NCBI GenBank assembly: GCA_035293945.1
Contig: DATGLV010000003.1
Coordinates: 14,993 to 78,992, forward strand
DNA: 64,000 bases
Direction of reading: 5' to 3'
Source: VAZQ01 sp035293945
Lineage (GTDB): Bacteria > Pseudomonadota > Alphaproteobacteria > Rhizobiales > Xanthobacteraceae
Part shown: positions 17,273 to 26,186 of the stretch, piece by piece
Layout of the letters: each line of letters begins with the position of its first letter
Position numbering within the stretch: position 1 is the stretch's first letter
Made by a program: the position numbers and the translations under genes
The notes under the pieces: generated by a model
Databases searched by the model: none
Seen by the model: the letters and a program-made list of their open reading frames with translations, nothing else
What the model was told of the DNA's origin: nothing

Positions 17273-17404
17273 GGCGGTTTCCCGGCCTCCGCCCGGTCGG
17301 CTCTCCCGACGGCGCGGGATGTGGCTTCAAGGACCGGGAACGTTGTGGTGGCCCCTCGGGTTTCACCAACAGGGCTGCGCGGTTGTTTGCACAGGAGATG
17401 AGCA

Positions 17405-17617
17405 ATGGGCATGGCCAAGGAAAGGGTTCTCGAAGGCGACAGATCGGCGGAGGAGCACAAGGAGAACCTGCAGGAACGGCGGCAACGCCAGGAGGAATCC
17501 CTGGAATCCGGGCTGGAAGGAACGTTCCCCGGCTCTGACGCGATCAATGTGGTCCAGCCACCCCCGAGCATACTTGATCGAAAAGGCAAGGCGAAAGGCA
17601 CCCCTGGCCGGGACTGA
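17405..17617 (+). CDS. small acidic conserved protein with C-terminal FPGSDxxxVxxP motif
   Basis: 70 residues, charged, without a signal or membrane segment. The middle (ESLESGLEGTFPGSDAINV) matches a motif seen in many short alphaproteobacterial proteins of the LEExFPASDPPxxxxP kind, whose function is unknown. An AGGAG lies six bases before the ATG. A sequence near the EcfG stress-promoter consensus (GGAAC, 17 bases, GGTT, at 17337-17362) lies 43 bases upstream, but its first -10 base does not match, so stress regulation is only a possibility. Confidence 0.7.
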   Translation: MGMAKERVLEGDRSAEEHKENLQERRQRQEESLESGLEGTFPGSDAINVVQPPPSILDRKGKAKGTPGRD

Positions 17618-17737
17618 ACGCGCCTCGACCGAACCCCTTAAAGACGCTGTAATATTTCCTGCGATTTTTTGCAGAATTTATTTCTGGAGGCCCTATTATG
17701 GCCTGGTACCGATCCAACGGGCAGGCGAAAGGGGCAC

Positions 17738-19093
17738 ATGAAAGGGGAACCGGGCCGCAAGTATTTTGGGACGGATGGCATCCGTGGTCGCGCGAATGGC
17801 GTGATCGTTCCGGAGCTCGCGATGCGGGTGGGCCAGGCGGCGGGCTTGGCATTCCGCCGCGGCGACCATCGCCATCGGGTGGTGATCGGGAAAGACACGC
17901 GGCTGTCGGGCTACATGATCGAGACCGCCCTCGTGGCGGGCTTCACCTCGGTCGGCGTCGATGTGTTTCAAACCGGTCCGCTGCCCACGCCCGCCGTGGC
18001 GATGCTGACCCGCTCGCTGCGCTGCGACCTCGGCGTGATGATCTCGGCCTCCCACAATCCTTATGACGACAATGGCATCAAACTGTTCGGGCACGACGGC
18101 TACAAGCTCTCTGATGAGGTCGAAGGTAAGATCGAGGAATTGATCGACGCCGATCTGAGCAAGCGGCTCGCCGCGAGCAAGAATCTCGGTCGCGCCAAGC
18201 GCATCGAGGTGGCATCGGGCCGTTATATCGAGTTCGCCAAGCGGACATTGCCGCGGGCATTGAGCCTCGATGGGCTGCGCATCGTCGTCGATTGCGCGAA
18301 TGGCGCCGCTTATCAGGTGGTTCCGGAAGCGCTGTGGGAACTCGGCGCTGACGTGGTGCCGATCGGGGTCGAGCCCGACGGCTTCAACATCAACCGTGAG
18401 TGCGGCTCGACCGAGCCGGCGGCGATGTGCGCCAAGGTCAAGGAGATGCGCGCCGATATCGGCATTGCGCTCGATGGCGATGCCGACCGCGTGATCATCG
18501 CCGATGAGTGCGGCCACATCGTCGACGGCGACCAGCTCCTGGCCGTGATCGCGGCAAGCTTCAAGGAGGACGGCAGGCTGGCGCGGCCCGGCGTGGTCGC
18601 GACCGTGATGTCGAACCTCGGCCTCGAGCGCTATCTCGACGGAATTGGCCTCTCGCTTGCGCGCACGCCAGTCGGCGACCGCTATGTGCTCGAGCATATG
18701 CGCGAGCACGGCCACAATGTCGGCGGCGAGCAGTCCGGCCACATCATCCTGTCCGACTACACGACGACGGGCGACGGTTTCGTCGCCGCGCTGCAGGTGC
18801 TGGCGGTGCTGAAGAAGCAGGACCAGCCGGTGTCGAAGGTCTGTCATCGCTTCGATCCACTGCCGCAAATTCTCAAGAATGTGCGCTACCGCAGCGGTAG
18901 GCCGCTTGAAGCCCCCAAGGTGCGCTCCGCGATTGAGGAGGCGGAGCAGCGTCTGAACGGCCATGGCCGCCTCATCGTCCGCTCCTCGGGCACCGAGCCG
19001 GTGATACGTGTCATGGGCGAAGGCGAAGACCGCGGCCTGGTCGAGGAGGTTGTCGACGGGATTGTCGACGCCTTGAGCCACGTCACCGCGTAA
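17738..19093 (+). CDS. glmM: phosphoglucosamine mutase
   Basis: Converts glucosamine-6-phosphate to glucosamine-1-phosphate, the step before UDP-GlcNAc for peptidoglycan and LPS. 451 residues, standard length. It begins KYFGTDGIRGRAN; the active-site phosphoserine loop is ISASHNPYDDNGIK, the Mg-binding loop ALDGDADRVI, the sugar-binding loop GGEQSGHI and the C-terminal phosphate-binding RSSGTEPVIRVMGEG. ATG 17738 gives the family's usual N-terminus; upstream in-frame codons add unrelated residues. In many relatives ftsH lies upstream; here the neighbour is the small acidic protein gene. Confidence 0.97.
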   Translation: MKGEPGRKYFGTDGIRGRANGVIVPELAMRVGQAAGLAFRRGDHRHRVVIGKDTRLSGYMIETALVAGFTSVGVDVFQTGPLPTPAVAMLTRSLRCDLGVMISASHNPYDDNGIKLFGHDGYKLSDEVEGKIEELIDADLSKRLAASKNLGRAKRIEVASGRYIEFAKRTLPRALSLDGLRIVVDCANGAAYQVVPEALWELGADVVPIGVEPDGFNINRECGSTEPAAMCAKVKEMRADIGIALDGDADRVIIADECGHIVDGDQLLAVIAASFKEDGRLARPGVVATVMSNLGLERYLDGIGLSLARTPVGDRYVLEHMREHGHNVGGEQSGHIILSDYTTTGDGFVAALQVLAVLKKQDQPVSKVCHRFDPLPQILKNVRYRSGRPLEAPKVRSAIEEAEQRLNGHGRLIVRSSGTEPVIRVMGEGEDRGLVEEVVDGIVDALSHVTA

Positions 19094-19140
19094 GAACAAG
19101 CGATCCACTCGTCCCCACGCAAGCGGAGCAACTTAGCTCC

Positions 19141-19232
19141 GGTCGTCCCTGCGAAAGCAGGGACCCATACTCCTGCGCGCTATCGAGAGCGCGTAGCCGT
19201 ATGGGTCCCCGGGCTTCGCCCGGGACGACGCC
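19141..19232. repeat. palindromic interspersed repeat (GTCGTCCCTGCG family)
   Basis: GGTCGTCCCTGCGAAAGCAGGGACCCATAC is answered by GTATGGGTCCCCGGGCTTCGCCCGGGACGACG, each arm itself containing a small hairpin. A decayed relative is at 28090-28218. Such elements are abundant between genes in Bradyrhizobium-type genomes. Confidence 0.75.
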
Positions 19233-19426
19233 GGTGATTGGATCGCGGACCAAACAAACAAACACTTATCCGCGCCCAGGCGCGGTGCTCCGATACAACT
19301 TAACGAAGGTTAAGCTTCGCGGTTAACAGTTAAGGTTAAGCTCCATTTAACGGTTTGCTGCCATTCTCGATTTCGTTGGTTCATCCCTGTGGGGCGCGGC
19401 TCCGACAGGAGCGAAAGGACGAAGTC

Positions 19427-20290
19427 ATGAGTAGTGTAAGAATCCTGGCGACCGCAGTTGCGGTTGCCGCAGCGATGAGCACGGCGGCGGTTGCCGCCGA
19501 CTTCCCGCCGGCGCTGCCGGTGCAGGCACCGCCTCCGCCTCCGCCATCCGATTCCGGCTGGTATCTGCGCGGCGATGTCGGAGTCTCGGTGCAGAAGTTC
19601 GACGCCTTCGATCACTTCCAGACCAATCCGACATTCGTCTGGCCGGCGAGCTGGGCCATCGTGCAGAAGGAAACGGACGATTCCGCTTTCGTCGATTTCG
19701 GCATCGGCTATCAGGTCAACAACTGGCTGCGCTTCGACGTCACCGGCGAGCACCGCACGGCGGCGAAGTTCAAGGTGGTCGGCAGCTATACCGAATTCTG
19801 CGCGCCCGGCCCCACCTGCTTCGACCAATACGACGGCTCTCATTCGGCCGAAGTGCTCATGCTCAACGCCTATCTGGACCTGGGCACCTGGTGGTGCCTC
19901 ACGCCCTTCGTCGGCGCCGGTGTCGGCGGAGCCTTGAACACTGTTTCAAGCGTCACCGACCTCGGCATCACCACCACGGTCCCGGGCTTCGGCTACTCGT
20001 CGTCTGACGCGTCGAACTGGAATCTTGCCTGGTCGGTGCAGGCCGGCGTCGACTACAACGTTTCGAACAATCTCAAGCTCGAAGCGGCTGTTCGCTATCT
20101 CAACCTGGGCTCGGTCAAAACCCCGATCGTCAATTGCTCCTCAGTCGGCTGCTCCAGCCCACCCAACACCGGTCCGAGCGCCTATTACACGCTCACCAAC
20201 TTCGATTCGCTCGACTTCAGGCTCGGCTTCCGCTGGCTGTTCCAGCCGGAGGTGCCCCTCTACGCCCCGCCGCTGGTGCGCAAGGGCTGA
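19427..20290 (+). CDS. outer-membrane beta-barrel protein (Omp25/Omp31-like)
   Basis: Small porin-like barrel of the outer membrane. 287 residues: a signal sequence (ILATAVAVAAAMSTAAVAA), a proline-rich linker (LPVQAPPPPPPSDSGW) and alternating beta strands beginning WYLRGDVGVSV. The final strand ends FRLGFRWLF and is followed by a ~15-residue tail rather than a terminal aromatic residue, an uncommon feature for a barrel. The ATG has AGGA upstream. A perfect GC-rich palindrome with a T-rich end lies just after the stop codon. A second barrel gene follows on the same strand, but the terminator suggests separate transcription. Confidence 0.85.
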   Translation: MSSVRILATAVAVAAAMSTAAVAADFPPALPVQAPPPPPPSDSGWYLRGDVGVSVQKFDAFDHFQTNPTFVWPASWAIVQKETDDSAFVDFGIGYQVNNWLRFDVTGEHRTAAKFKVVGSYTEFCAPGPTCFDQYDGSHSAEVLMLNAYLDLGTWWCLTPFVGAGVGGALNTVSSVTDLGITTTVPGFGYSSSDASNWNLAWSVQAGVDYNVSNNLKLEAAVRYLNLGSVKTPIVNCSSVGCSSPPNTGPSAYYTLTNFDSLDFRLGFRWLFQPEVPLYAPPLVRKG

Positions 20291-20322
20291 GCTTTCAGTT
20301 CAACCAAGCTCGCAAGCTTTGG

Positions 20323-20356
20323 GCGGCGCGGGAAATTTCCCGCGCCGCTTTCGTTT
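20323..20356 (+). terminator. Rho-independent terminator of the outer-membrane protein gene
   Basis: A perfect 26-base palindrome (GCGGCGCGGGAAA / TTTCCCGCGCCGC at 20323-20348) is followed by TTCGTTTT. It lies 33 bases after the stop codon at 20290. Confidence 0.8.
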
Positions 20357-20460
20357 TGGTGCCGCGCGGAGGGCTCAGCCGAGCTAACGGCTCATTAAGG
20401 TTAATCAATCATGATGGGCAATACGCCGGCTGTTTCAGTCGCGATCGAGATGAGGCCGTT

Positions 20461-21315
20461 ATGCGTTTGCTCGCCGTTTTGCTCGCCGTCATGCTCGCTT
20501 TATCGGGTCTGATCGGCCTCTTAACCCCTGCGCACGCGGCGGACTACGACTTGCCGACACTGCGGGGAACCGAAACCCAATTCATCCCGGCCTTCCCCCG
20601 CTTTCCCAATTGGGAGGGGTTCTATTTCGGCGGGCAGGTGACCTACAGCACCTCCAGCGTGGACTTCACCACAGCCACGCAGCCATTGGTCGAGCAGGCG
20701 CTGCAAGCCTCGACCATCCTGGCCAACATGACGCCGCAATTCTGGCAGCCGCTCGGGGTGGGAGATGTCGACGGCGCCGGTATCGGGGGCTTTGTGGGTT
20801 ACAATTTTCAATGGGACAACGCGGTCTTCGGCGTCGAGCTCAACTATACGCATACCTCGCTCAACGCGGTTGCGCCGAGCATGCCGATCGAACGCGTAAT
20901 GAACTTTGGCGGATTCAACAACGACGTCGCGTTGACCGGCGTCGGCGAGGTCAACGTTCGTGATGTGCTCACCGCGCGGGCCCGCTTCGGCTGGGCTGTC
21001 GACCACTTTCTCCCCTACCTGGCGGCCGGGTTCGCTTTCGGGCGGGCCGACATAAATACCGACGCGACCGTCGACGTTAAGGAATTTGTCCCAAACACCA
21101 ATCCCCCTCAACTGTCAAACGAGTTCGTGTTTGACCAGAGCCGCACCAAGAGTGGTGCTTTCCTGTATGGCTACTCGGCCGCTGCCGGCGTCGACTTTGC
21201 GCTCACGCAGAACATCTTCGCTCGGGCGGAATACGAATTCGTCCTCTGGCAGCGGTTTTGGGCGATCAATGCCCAGATGCACAACTTGCGCGCAGCCCTC
21301 GGCGTGAGGTTCTGA
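20461..21315 (+). CDS. outer-membrane beta-barrel protein, second of two adjacent barrels
   Basis: 284 residues: a signal sequence (LLAVMLALSGLIGLLTPAHA) followed by an Omp25-like barrel. The WEGFYFGGQV segment, the central GFVGYNFQWDNAVFGVELNYTHTS strands and the last strand ending LRAALGVRF, with a C-terminal Phe, are typical for insertion by the BAM machinery. It differs strongly in loops from the preceding barrel, so the two are probably not a recent duplication. Start at ATG 20461 with GATGAGG upstream. Confidence 0.87.
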   Translation: MRLLAVLLAVMLALSGLIGLLTPAHAADYDLPTLRGTETQFIPAFPRFPNWEGFYFGGQVTYSTSSVDFTTATQPLVEQALQASTILANMTPQFWQPLGVGDVDGAGIGGFVGYNFQWDNAVFGVELNYTHTSLNAVAPSMPIERVMNFGGFNNDVALTGVGEVNVRDVLTARARFGWAVDHFLPYLAAGFAFGRADINTDATVDVKEFVPNTNPPQLSNEFVFDQSRTKSGAFLYGYSAAAGVDFALTQNIFARAEYEFVLWQRFWAINAQMHNLRAALGVRF

Positions 21316-21419
21316 AAATCTGATTGTTCCGAGGGGGCCGTGCCCGCGCGCCACCCGCCTATGTGACTCTACGTAACTTGACGGCACGCGCTCTCTCCCC
21401 TATTTCCCCGCGCGGGACA

Positions 21420-21456
21420 CCCCTCCCCACCGAGGGGCGCCTATCTGGAAGGATAG
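21420..21456 (+). promoter_or_regulatory. structured serC leader, two hairpins enclosing the ribosome site (serC-motif-like)
   Basis: Hairpin 1 pairs 21420-21425 (CCCCTC) with 21432-21437 (GAGGGG). Hairpin 2 pairs 21441-21445 (CTATC) with 21452-21456 (GATAG), and its loop contains the GGAAG that serves as the ribosome binding site; the ATG follows three bases later. A serC RNA motif with two stems ahead of serC has been described for alphaproteobacteria from comparative genomics; this leader fits that description in place and shape, but I could not run the covariance model. Confidence 0.65.
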
Positions 21457-21459
21457 ATC

Positions 21460-22632
21460 ATGACCGTAGCGATGCCGTCCGTGCGGCCCGTCGTGCCGCA
21501 TTTCTCCTCCGGCCCCTGTGCCAAGCGCCCCGGCTGGAGCCTGCAGGTCCTAACCGACGCGGTTCTGGCCCGCTCCCACCGCTCAAAAATCGGCAAGGCC
21601 AAGCTCAAGCGCGCGATCGATCTGACGCGCGAGATCCTCGAGGTTCCCGCCGACTACCGCATCGGCATCGTGCCGGCTTCCGACACCGGCGCGGTCGAGA
21701 TGGCGCTGTGGTCGCTCTTGGGCGCGCGCCCGGTGACGGTTTTGGCCTGGGAATCCTTCGGCGAGGGCTGGGTGACGGACATCACCAAGCAGCTCAAGCT
21801 CAAGGACGTGACGGTGCTCAAGGCGCCCTACGGCGAGCTGCCCGATCTCTCCAGGGTCGATCCCGCAACCGACATCGTGTTCACCTGGAACGGCACCACC
21901 TCGGGCGTGCGCGTTCCGGATGCCTCCTGGATCGCCGCCGACCGGCAGGGCTTGAGCATTTGCGATGCCACGTCGGCCGCCTTCGCGCAGCGGCTCGATT
22001 TTCCCAAGCTCGATGTGATCACCATGTCGTGGCAGAAGGTGCTGGGCGGGGAAGCCGCGCATGGCATCCTGATCCTGTCGCCGCGCGCAGTCGAGCGTCT
22101 CAAGACCTACACGCCGCCCTGGCCGTTGCCGAAGATCTTCCGCCTCACTAATGGCGGCAAGCTGATCGAGGGCATATTCGAGGGCGAGACCATCAACACG
22201 CCGTCGATGCTGTGCGTTGAGGATTATCTCGACACGCTCACTTGGGCGAAGTCGATCGGCGGCCTCAAGGCGCTCATCGCCCGCGCCGACGCCAACACCA
22301 AGGCGGTCGCCGATTGGGTTGCCAGGACCGCGTGGGTCGATTTTCTCGCCAAGCATGCGGCGATCCGCTCCAACACCTCGGTCTGTCTCAAGATCGTCGA
22401 TCCGGCGATTGCCGCGCTCACCCCTGATGCGCAATCGATCTTCATCAAGGGCTTGGTCGCCACGCTCGAGAAAGAGAACGTCGCCTACGACATCGACGGC
22501 TATCGCGATGCGCCGCCGGGCCTGCGGGTCTGGTGCGGGGCGACGGTGGAGACGCGCGACGTCGAAGCCCTGACCCAATGGCTCGATTGGGCGTTCGCAA
22601 AATCCAAGGCCGCGCTGCCCAAGGTGGCTTGA
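21460..22632 (+). CDS. serC: phosphoserine aminotransferase
   Basis: PLP enzyme that converts 3-phosphohydroxypyruvate and glutamate to phosphoserine in serine synthesis, and also works in pyridoxal-phosphate synthesis in many bacteria. 390 residues, the longer alphaproteobacterial type. The N-terminal FSSGPCAKRPGW, the PLP-contacting PASDTGAVEMALWS and the Lys that binds PLP in MSWQKVLGGEAAHG are visible. serA follows after 196 bases that contain an interspersed repeat, so the two are likely one transcription unit. Translation is probably influenced by the hairpin leader at 21420-21456. Confidence 0.96.
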   Translation: MTVAMPSVRPVVPHFSSGPCAKRPGWSLQVLTDAVLARSHRSKIGKAKLKRAIDLTREILEVPADYRIGIVPASDTGAVEMALWSLLGARPVTVLAWESFGEGWVTDITKQLKLKDVTVLKAPYGELPDLSRVDPATDIVFTWNGTTSGVRVPDASWIAADRQGLSICDATSAAFAQRLDFPKLDVITMSWQKVLGGEAAHGILILSPRAVERLKTYTPPWPLPKIFRLTNGGKLIEGIFEGETINTPSMLCVEDYLDTLTWAKSIGGLKALIARADANTKAVADWVARTAWVDFLAKHAAIRSNTSVCLKIVDPAIAALTPDAQSIFIKGLVATLEKENVAYDIDGYRDAPPGLRVWCGATVETRDVEALTQWLDWAFAKSKAALPKVA

Positions 22633-22662
22633 TCGGTCCGTTATGCGAGCGGCAGGCGAGGC

Positions 22663-22773
22663 CTGCTCCCTCCCCCCTTGTGGGGGAGGGTTGGGGAGGG
22701 GGGTCGCTGCTGTCGCAGATGACCGGAGCAACAACAACCCCACGCCCGACCCCTCCCCACGAGGGGGAGGGGA
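22663..22773. repeat. interspersed G/C hairpin repeat between serC and serA
   Basis: Two arms (CTCCCTCCCCCCTTGTGGGG ... GGGGAGGGG and CCCCTCCCCACGAGGGGGAGG) lie about 40 bases apart. The element belongs to the same family as those at 9549-9600 and 30756-30870 and is likely transcribed as part of the serC-serA message. Confidence 0.75.
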
Positions 22774-22828
22774 GCCTGCCGAGTACGCGGCGGCACGTGA
22801 GCAACATCACCAAATCAGGAATACCATC

Positions 22829-24415
22829 ATGGCTCCCAAAGTCCTCATCTCCGATTCGCTTTCCCCCGCCGCCGTGCAGATCTTCAAGGACAACGGCGTG
22901 GAGGTCGACTTTCAGCCGAAGCTCGGCGCTGACAAGGAGAAGCTCGCCGCCGTGATCGGCGACTTCGACGGCCTTGCCATCCGTTCGGCCACCAAGGTCA
23001 GCCCCAAGATTCTCGAGCACGCCAAGAAACTGAAGGTGATCGGACGCGCCGGCATCGGGGTCGACAATGTCGACATCCCGGCCGCCACCGCCAAAGGCAT
23101 CATTGTGATGAACACGCCGTTCGGCAATTCGATCACCACCGCCGAGCACGCCATCACCATGATGATGGCGCTGGCGCGGCAAATTCCGCAGGCGGATTGC
23201 TCGACCCAGGCCGGCAAATGGGAAAAGAACCGCTTCATGGGCGTCGAGATCACCGGCAAGACGCTCGGCATCATCGGTTGCGGCAATATCGGGTCGATCG
23301 TCGCCGACCGCGGCCACGGGCTGCGAATGAAAGTGATCGCCTATGATCCGTTCCTGTCGCCGGAGCGGGCGCTCGATCTCGGGGTCGAGAAGGTCGAGCT
23401 CGCCGAGCTGTTCAAGCGTGCCGATTTCGTCACGCTGCATACGCCGCTGACCGACAAGACCAAGGACATCATCGACGCCAAGGCGCTCGCCGCCATGAAG
23501 AAGGGCGTGCGCATCATCAACTGCGCTCGCGGCGGCCTGGTCGATGAGAAGGCGCTGCGCGCGGCGCTCGATTCCGGCCACGTGGCCGGCGCCGCCTTCG
23601 ACGTCTTCGTCGAGGAGCCGGCGACGCAGAATCCGTTGTTTGGTCATCCCAACGTAGTCTGCACGCCGCATCTCGGCGCTGCCACCACCGAGGCGCAGGA
23701 GAACGTCGCGCTGCAGATCGCCGAGCAGATGTCGGAATACCTGCTGCGCGGCGCCATTTCCAATGCGGTGAATTTCCCTTCAATCACCGCCGAGGAGGCG
23801 CCCAAGCTCAAGCCGTTCGTGGCGCTGGCCGAGCGGCTCGGCTCTTTTGCGGGCCAGCTCACCGATACCGGCATCAACAAGGTGCAGATCGCCTATGAGG
23901 GCGCGGTCGCGCAGATGAACACCAAGGCGCTGACCTCGGCGGCGGTCGCCGGGCTCTTGCGGCCGATGCTGCAGGACGTCAACGTCGTGTCGGCGCCCAC
24001 TGTCGCCAAGGAGCGCGGTATCGTGGTCGAGGAGGTGACACGCGAAGCGGCGGGCGACTATGAGAGCTTGATCACCCTGACGGTCGTCACCGAACGGCAG
24101 TCGCGCTCGGTATCCGGCACAGTATTCGCGGACGGGCGGCCGCGCATCGTCAACATCAAGGGCATCCGCATGGACGCGGAGTTCGGGCCCTCGATGATCT
24201 ACATCACCAACCAGGATAAGCCGGGCTTCATCGGCCGCTTCTCGTCCACGCTGGGCGAGGCCGGCATCAATATCGCGACCTTCCATGTCGGCCGCGAGGC
24301 GCCGGGCGGCAACGCCGTCGCGCTGATCGAGATCGACGGCGAATTGCCCCCCAAGGTGCTTGCTGCGGTGCGCGCTTTGCCGCAGGTGCAGCAGGCAAAG
24401 CCGCTGCGGTTTTGA
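22829..24415 (+). CDS. serA: D-3-phosphoglycerate dehydrogenase, long form with ASB and ACT domains
   Basis: First enzyme of serine synthesis: NAD-dependent oxidation of 3-phosphoglycerate. 528 residues, type I long form. The substrate/nucleotide domains show IRSATKVS, the NAD-binding GIIGCGNIGSI, the catalytic Arg in NCARGGLVDE, the Glu in FDVFVEEP and the His in PHLGAATTEAQ. An allosteric substrate-binding domain and a C-terminal ACT domain (DKPGFIGRFSSTLGEAGINI) follow, the latter normally binding serine. ATG 22829 with AGGA upstream is preferred; upstream in-frame codons translate the repeat element. Confidence 0.97.
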   Translation: MAPKVLISDSLSPAAVQIFKDNGVEVDFQPKLGADKEKLAAVIGDFDGLAIRSATKVSPKILEHAKKLKVIGRAGIGVDNVDIPAATAKGIIVMNTPFGNSITTAEHAITMMMALARQIPQADCSTQAGKWEKNRFMGVEITGKTLGIIGCGNIGSIVADRGHGLRMKVIAYDPFLSPERALDLGVEKVELAELFKRADFVTLHTPLTDKTKDIIDAKALAAMKKGVRIINCARGGLVDEKALRAALDSGHVAGAAFDVFVEEPATQNPLFGHPNVVCTPHLGAATTEAQENVALQIAEQMSEYLLRGAISNAVNFPSITAEEAPKLKPFVALAERLGSFAGQLTDTGINKVQIAYEGAVAQMNTKALTSAAVAGLLRPMLQDVNVVSAPTVAKERGIVVEEVTREAAGDYESLITLTVVTERQSRSVSGTVFADGRPRIVNIKGIRMDAEFGPSMIYITNQDKPGFIGRFSSTLGEAGINIATFHVGREAPGGNAVALIEIDGELPPKVLAAVRALPQVQQAKPLRF

Positions 24416-24759
24416 GGCCACGAGTATAGGGCGCAAAAATGCCCGGCGGGGCCCCTGCCACATGCGCCGAACGACTTGCAATTTTGCCCATACGGCAAAG
24501 CATCCTGATAAGGCGTGGGCACGCGCGGTGCTGCTTTCTGATTAGGCTGCGACGAAATACCTGAAAAACCAGCCCGTTAGGCCGCCCTACCGGGTGCCGC
24601 TGCGGCCTCTGCCGCCTTGCTTGACGGGTCGGCTTCCTTTATCCCGGAACGCAAGCGAATTCGGGGTGGGCGCCGTTGATTCGCGACCAACGTAAAGACT
24701 AGTGGGCTTCCCGGTTCGTCCGGCCGGGAGACACCTTTAGCGCGGAGAGAAGGTACCGC
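24416..24759. other. intergenic region before purA
   Basis: No gene is supported. It contains a short member of the GCAATTTTGCCCA repeat family at about 24473-24523 (related to 12393-12480). The last bases hold the purA ribosome site (GGAGAGAAGG, ending seven bases before the ATG). Confidence 0.6.
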
Positions 24760-26052
24760 ATGGCCAATGTGGTCGTGGTCGGCTCCCAATGGGGCGACGA
24801 AGGCAAGGGTAAGGTCGTCGACTGGCTGTCGGAGCAGGCCGATATCGTGGTCCGTTTCCAGGGCGGCCACAATGCCGGCCACACGCTGGTCATCGACGGG
24901 GTGACCTACAAGCTTTCGTTGTTGCCCTCAGGGGTGGTGCGGCAGGGCAAGCTCTCGGTGATCGGCAACGGCGTGGTGCTCGATCCGCGCGCGCTCATCG
25001 ACGAGATTGCGCGCCTCGCCGAGCAGGGGGTCAAGGTCACGCCGCAAAGCCTGCGTATTGCCGAGAACGTTCCCCTGATCCTGCCCTTGCACCAGGAGCT
25101 CGACGCCATTCGCGAATCTTCCAACACGCTGACCCGTATCGGCACGACTCGGCGCGGCATAGGCCCGGCCTATGAGGACAAGGTCGGCCGGCGCGCCATC
25201 AGACTGATGGATCTCGCGGACCTGCCCTCGCTCGGCCCGAAGATCGAGCGGCTGCTCGCCCATCACAATGCGCTGCGCCGCGGGCTGGGGCTCGATCAGG
25301 TGCCGCAAGAGAGGGTCGAAGGTCACTTGGCCGACATTGCTCCCAGGGTCTTGCCCTTCATGGATTCGGTCTGGTCGCTGCTCGATCAGAAGCGGCGCGA
25401 GGGCAAGCGCATCCTGTTCGAGGGCGCGCAGGGCTCGTTGCTCGACATCGATCACGGCACCTACCCGTATGTGACCTCCTCCAACACCGTTGCCCCCCAG
25501 GCGGCGACCGGCTCCGGGCTTGGTCCCGGCGCGATCGGCTATGTGCTCGGCATCTGCAAAGCCTACACGACCCGGGTCGGGGAGGGCCCCTTTCCGACCG
25601 AGCAGAAGACTGCGATCGGCCGGCTGATCGGCGAGCGTGGTCGGGAGTTTGGCACCGTGACCGGGCGTCCGCGCCGCTGCGGCTGGTTCGACGCAGTCCT
25701 GGTCCGGCAGACGGTGCGCACCAGCGGGATCAACGGGCTTGCGCTCACCAAGCTCGATATTCTCGACGGACTTGGCGACATCCAGGTTTGTGTAGGATAT
25801 CGTCTGGACGGACGCGAGATCGACTACCTGCCGGCCGGGGAAGGCGCCCAGGCGCGGGTTGAGCCGATCTACGAGACGGTGGCGGGCTGGCAGGAGCCGA
25901 CTGCGCGGGCGCGATCCTGGGCGGAGCTGCCGGCGCCGGCGATCAAATATGTGCGCCGGATCGAGGAATTGGTTGGTTGCCCGGTTGCGTTGCTCTCGAC
26001 GAGCCCGGAGCGCGAGGACACAATTCTGATGCACAATCCGTTCGAGAGCTGA
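24760..26052 (+). CDS. purA: adenylosuccinate synthetase
   Basis: GTP-dependent first step from IMP to AMP. 430 residues, standard. The N-terminal P-loop GSQWGDEGKGKVVDWL, the GGHNAGHTLV loop, the IMP-binding TRRGIGPAYEDK, the LFEGAQGSLLDIDHGTYPYV segment and the base-recognition TKLDILDGL near the C-terminus are all present. The serC-serA-purA order is common in Bradyrhizobium-like genomes. Confidence 0.98.
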   Translation: MANVVVVGSQWGDEGKGKVVDWLSEQADIVVRFQGGHNAGHTLVIDGVTYKLSLLPSGVVRQGKLSVIGNGVVLDPRALIDEIARLAEQGVKVTPQSLRIAENVPLILPLHQELDAIRESSNTLTRIGTTRRGIGPAYEDKVGRRAIRLMDLADLPSLGPKIERLLAHHNALRRGLGLDQVPQERVEGHLADIAPRVLPFMDSVWSLLDQKRREGKRILFEGAQGSLLDIDHGTYPYVTSSNTVAPQAATGSGLGPGAIGYVLGICKAYTTRVGEGPFPTEQKTAIGRLIGERGREFGTVTGRPRRCGWFDAVLVRQTVRTSGINGLALTKLDILDGLGDIQVCVGYRLDGREIDYLPAGEGAQARVEPIYETVAGWQEPTARARSWAELPAPAIKYVRRIEELVGCPVALLSTSPEREDTILMHNPFES

Positions 26053-26186
26053 AGCATGAGCAGAATGGCATGCCGCAGCGGGGGCGGTGACAGATCGTTG
26101 GGTTCCGGGCGCAACAGTGATCATGCTCAACGATCTCAAACGATGTGCCGAATGATGCGACGTGCTGAGGACGCAAGCTGAACCCG

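Noticed and set aside
17337..17362. EcfG-like site GGAAC-N17-GGTT before the small acidic protein gene
   Set aside because: One mismatch in the short -10 element; about as expected by chance. Mentioned only as a possibility in the gene entry.
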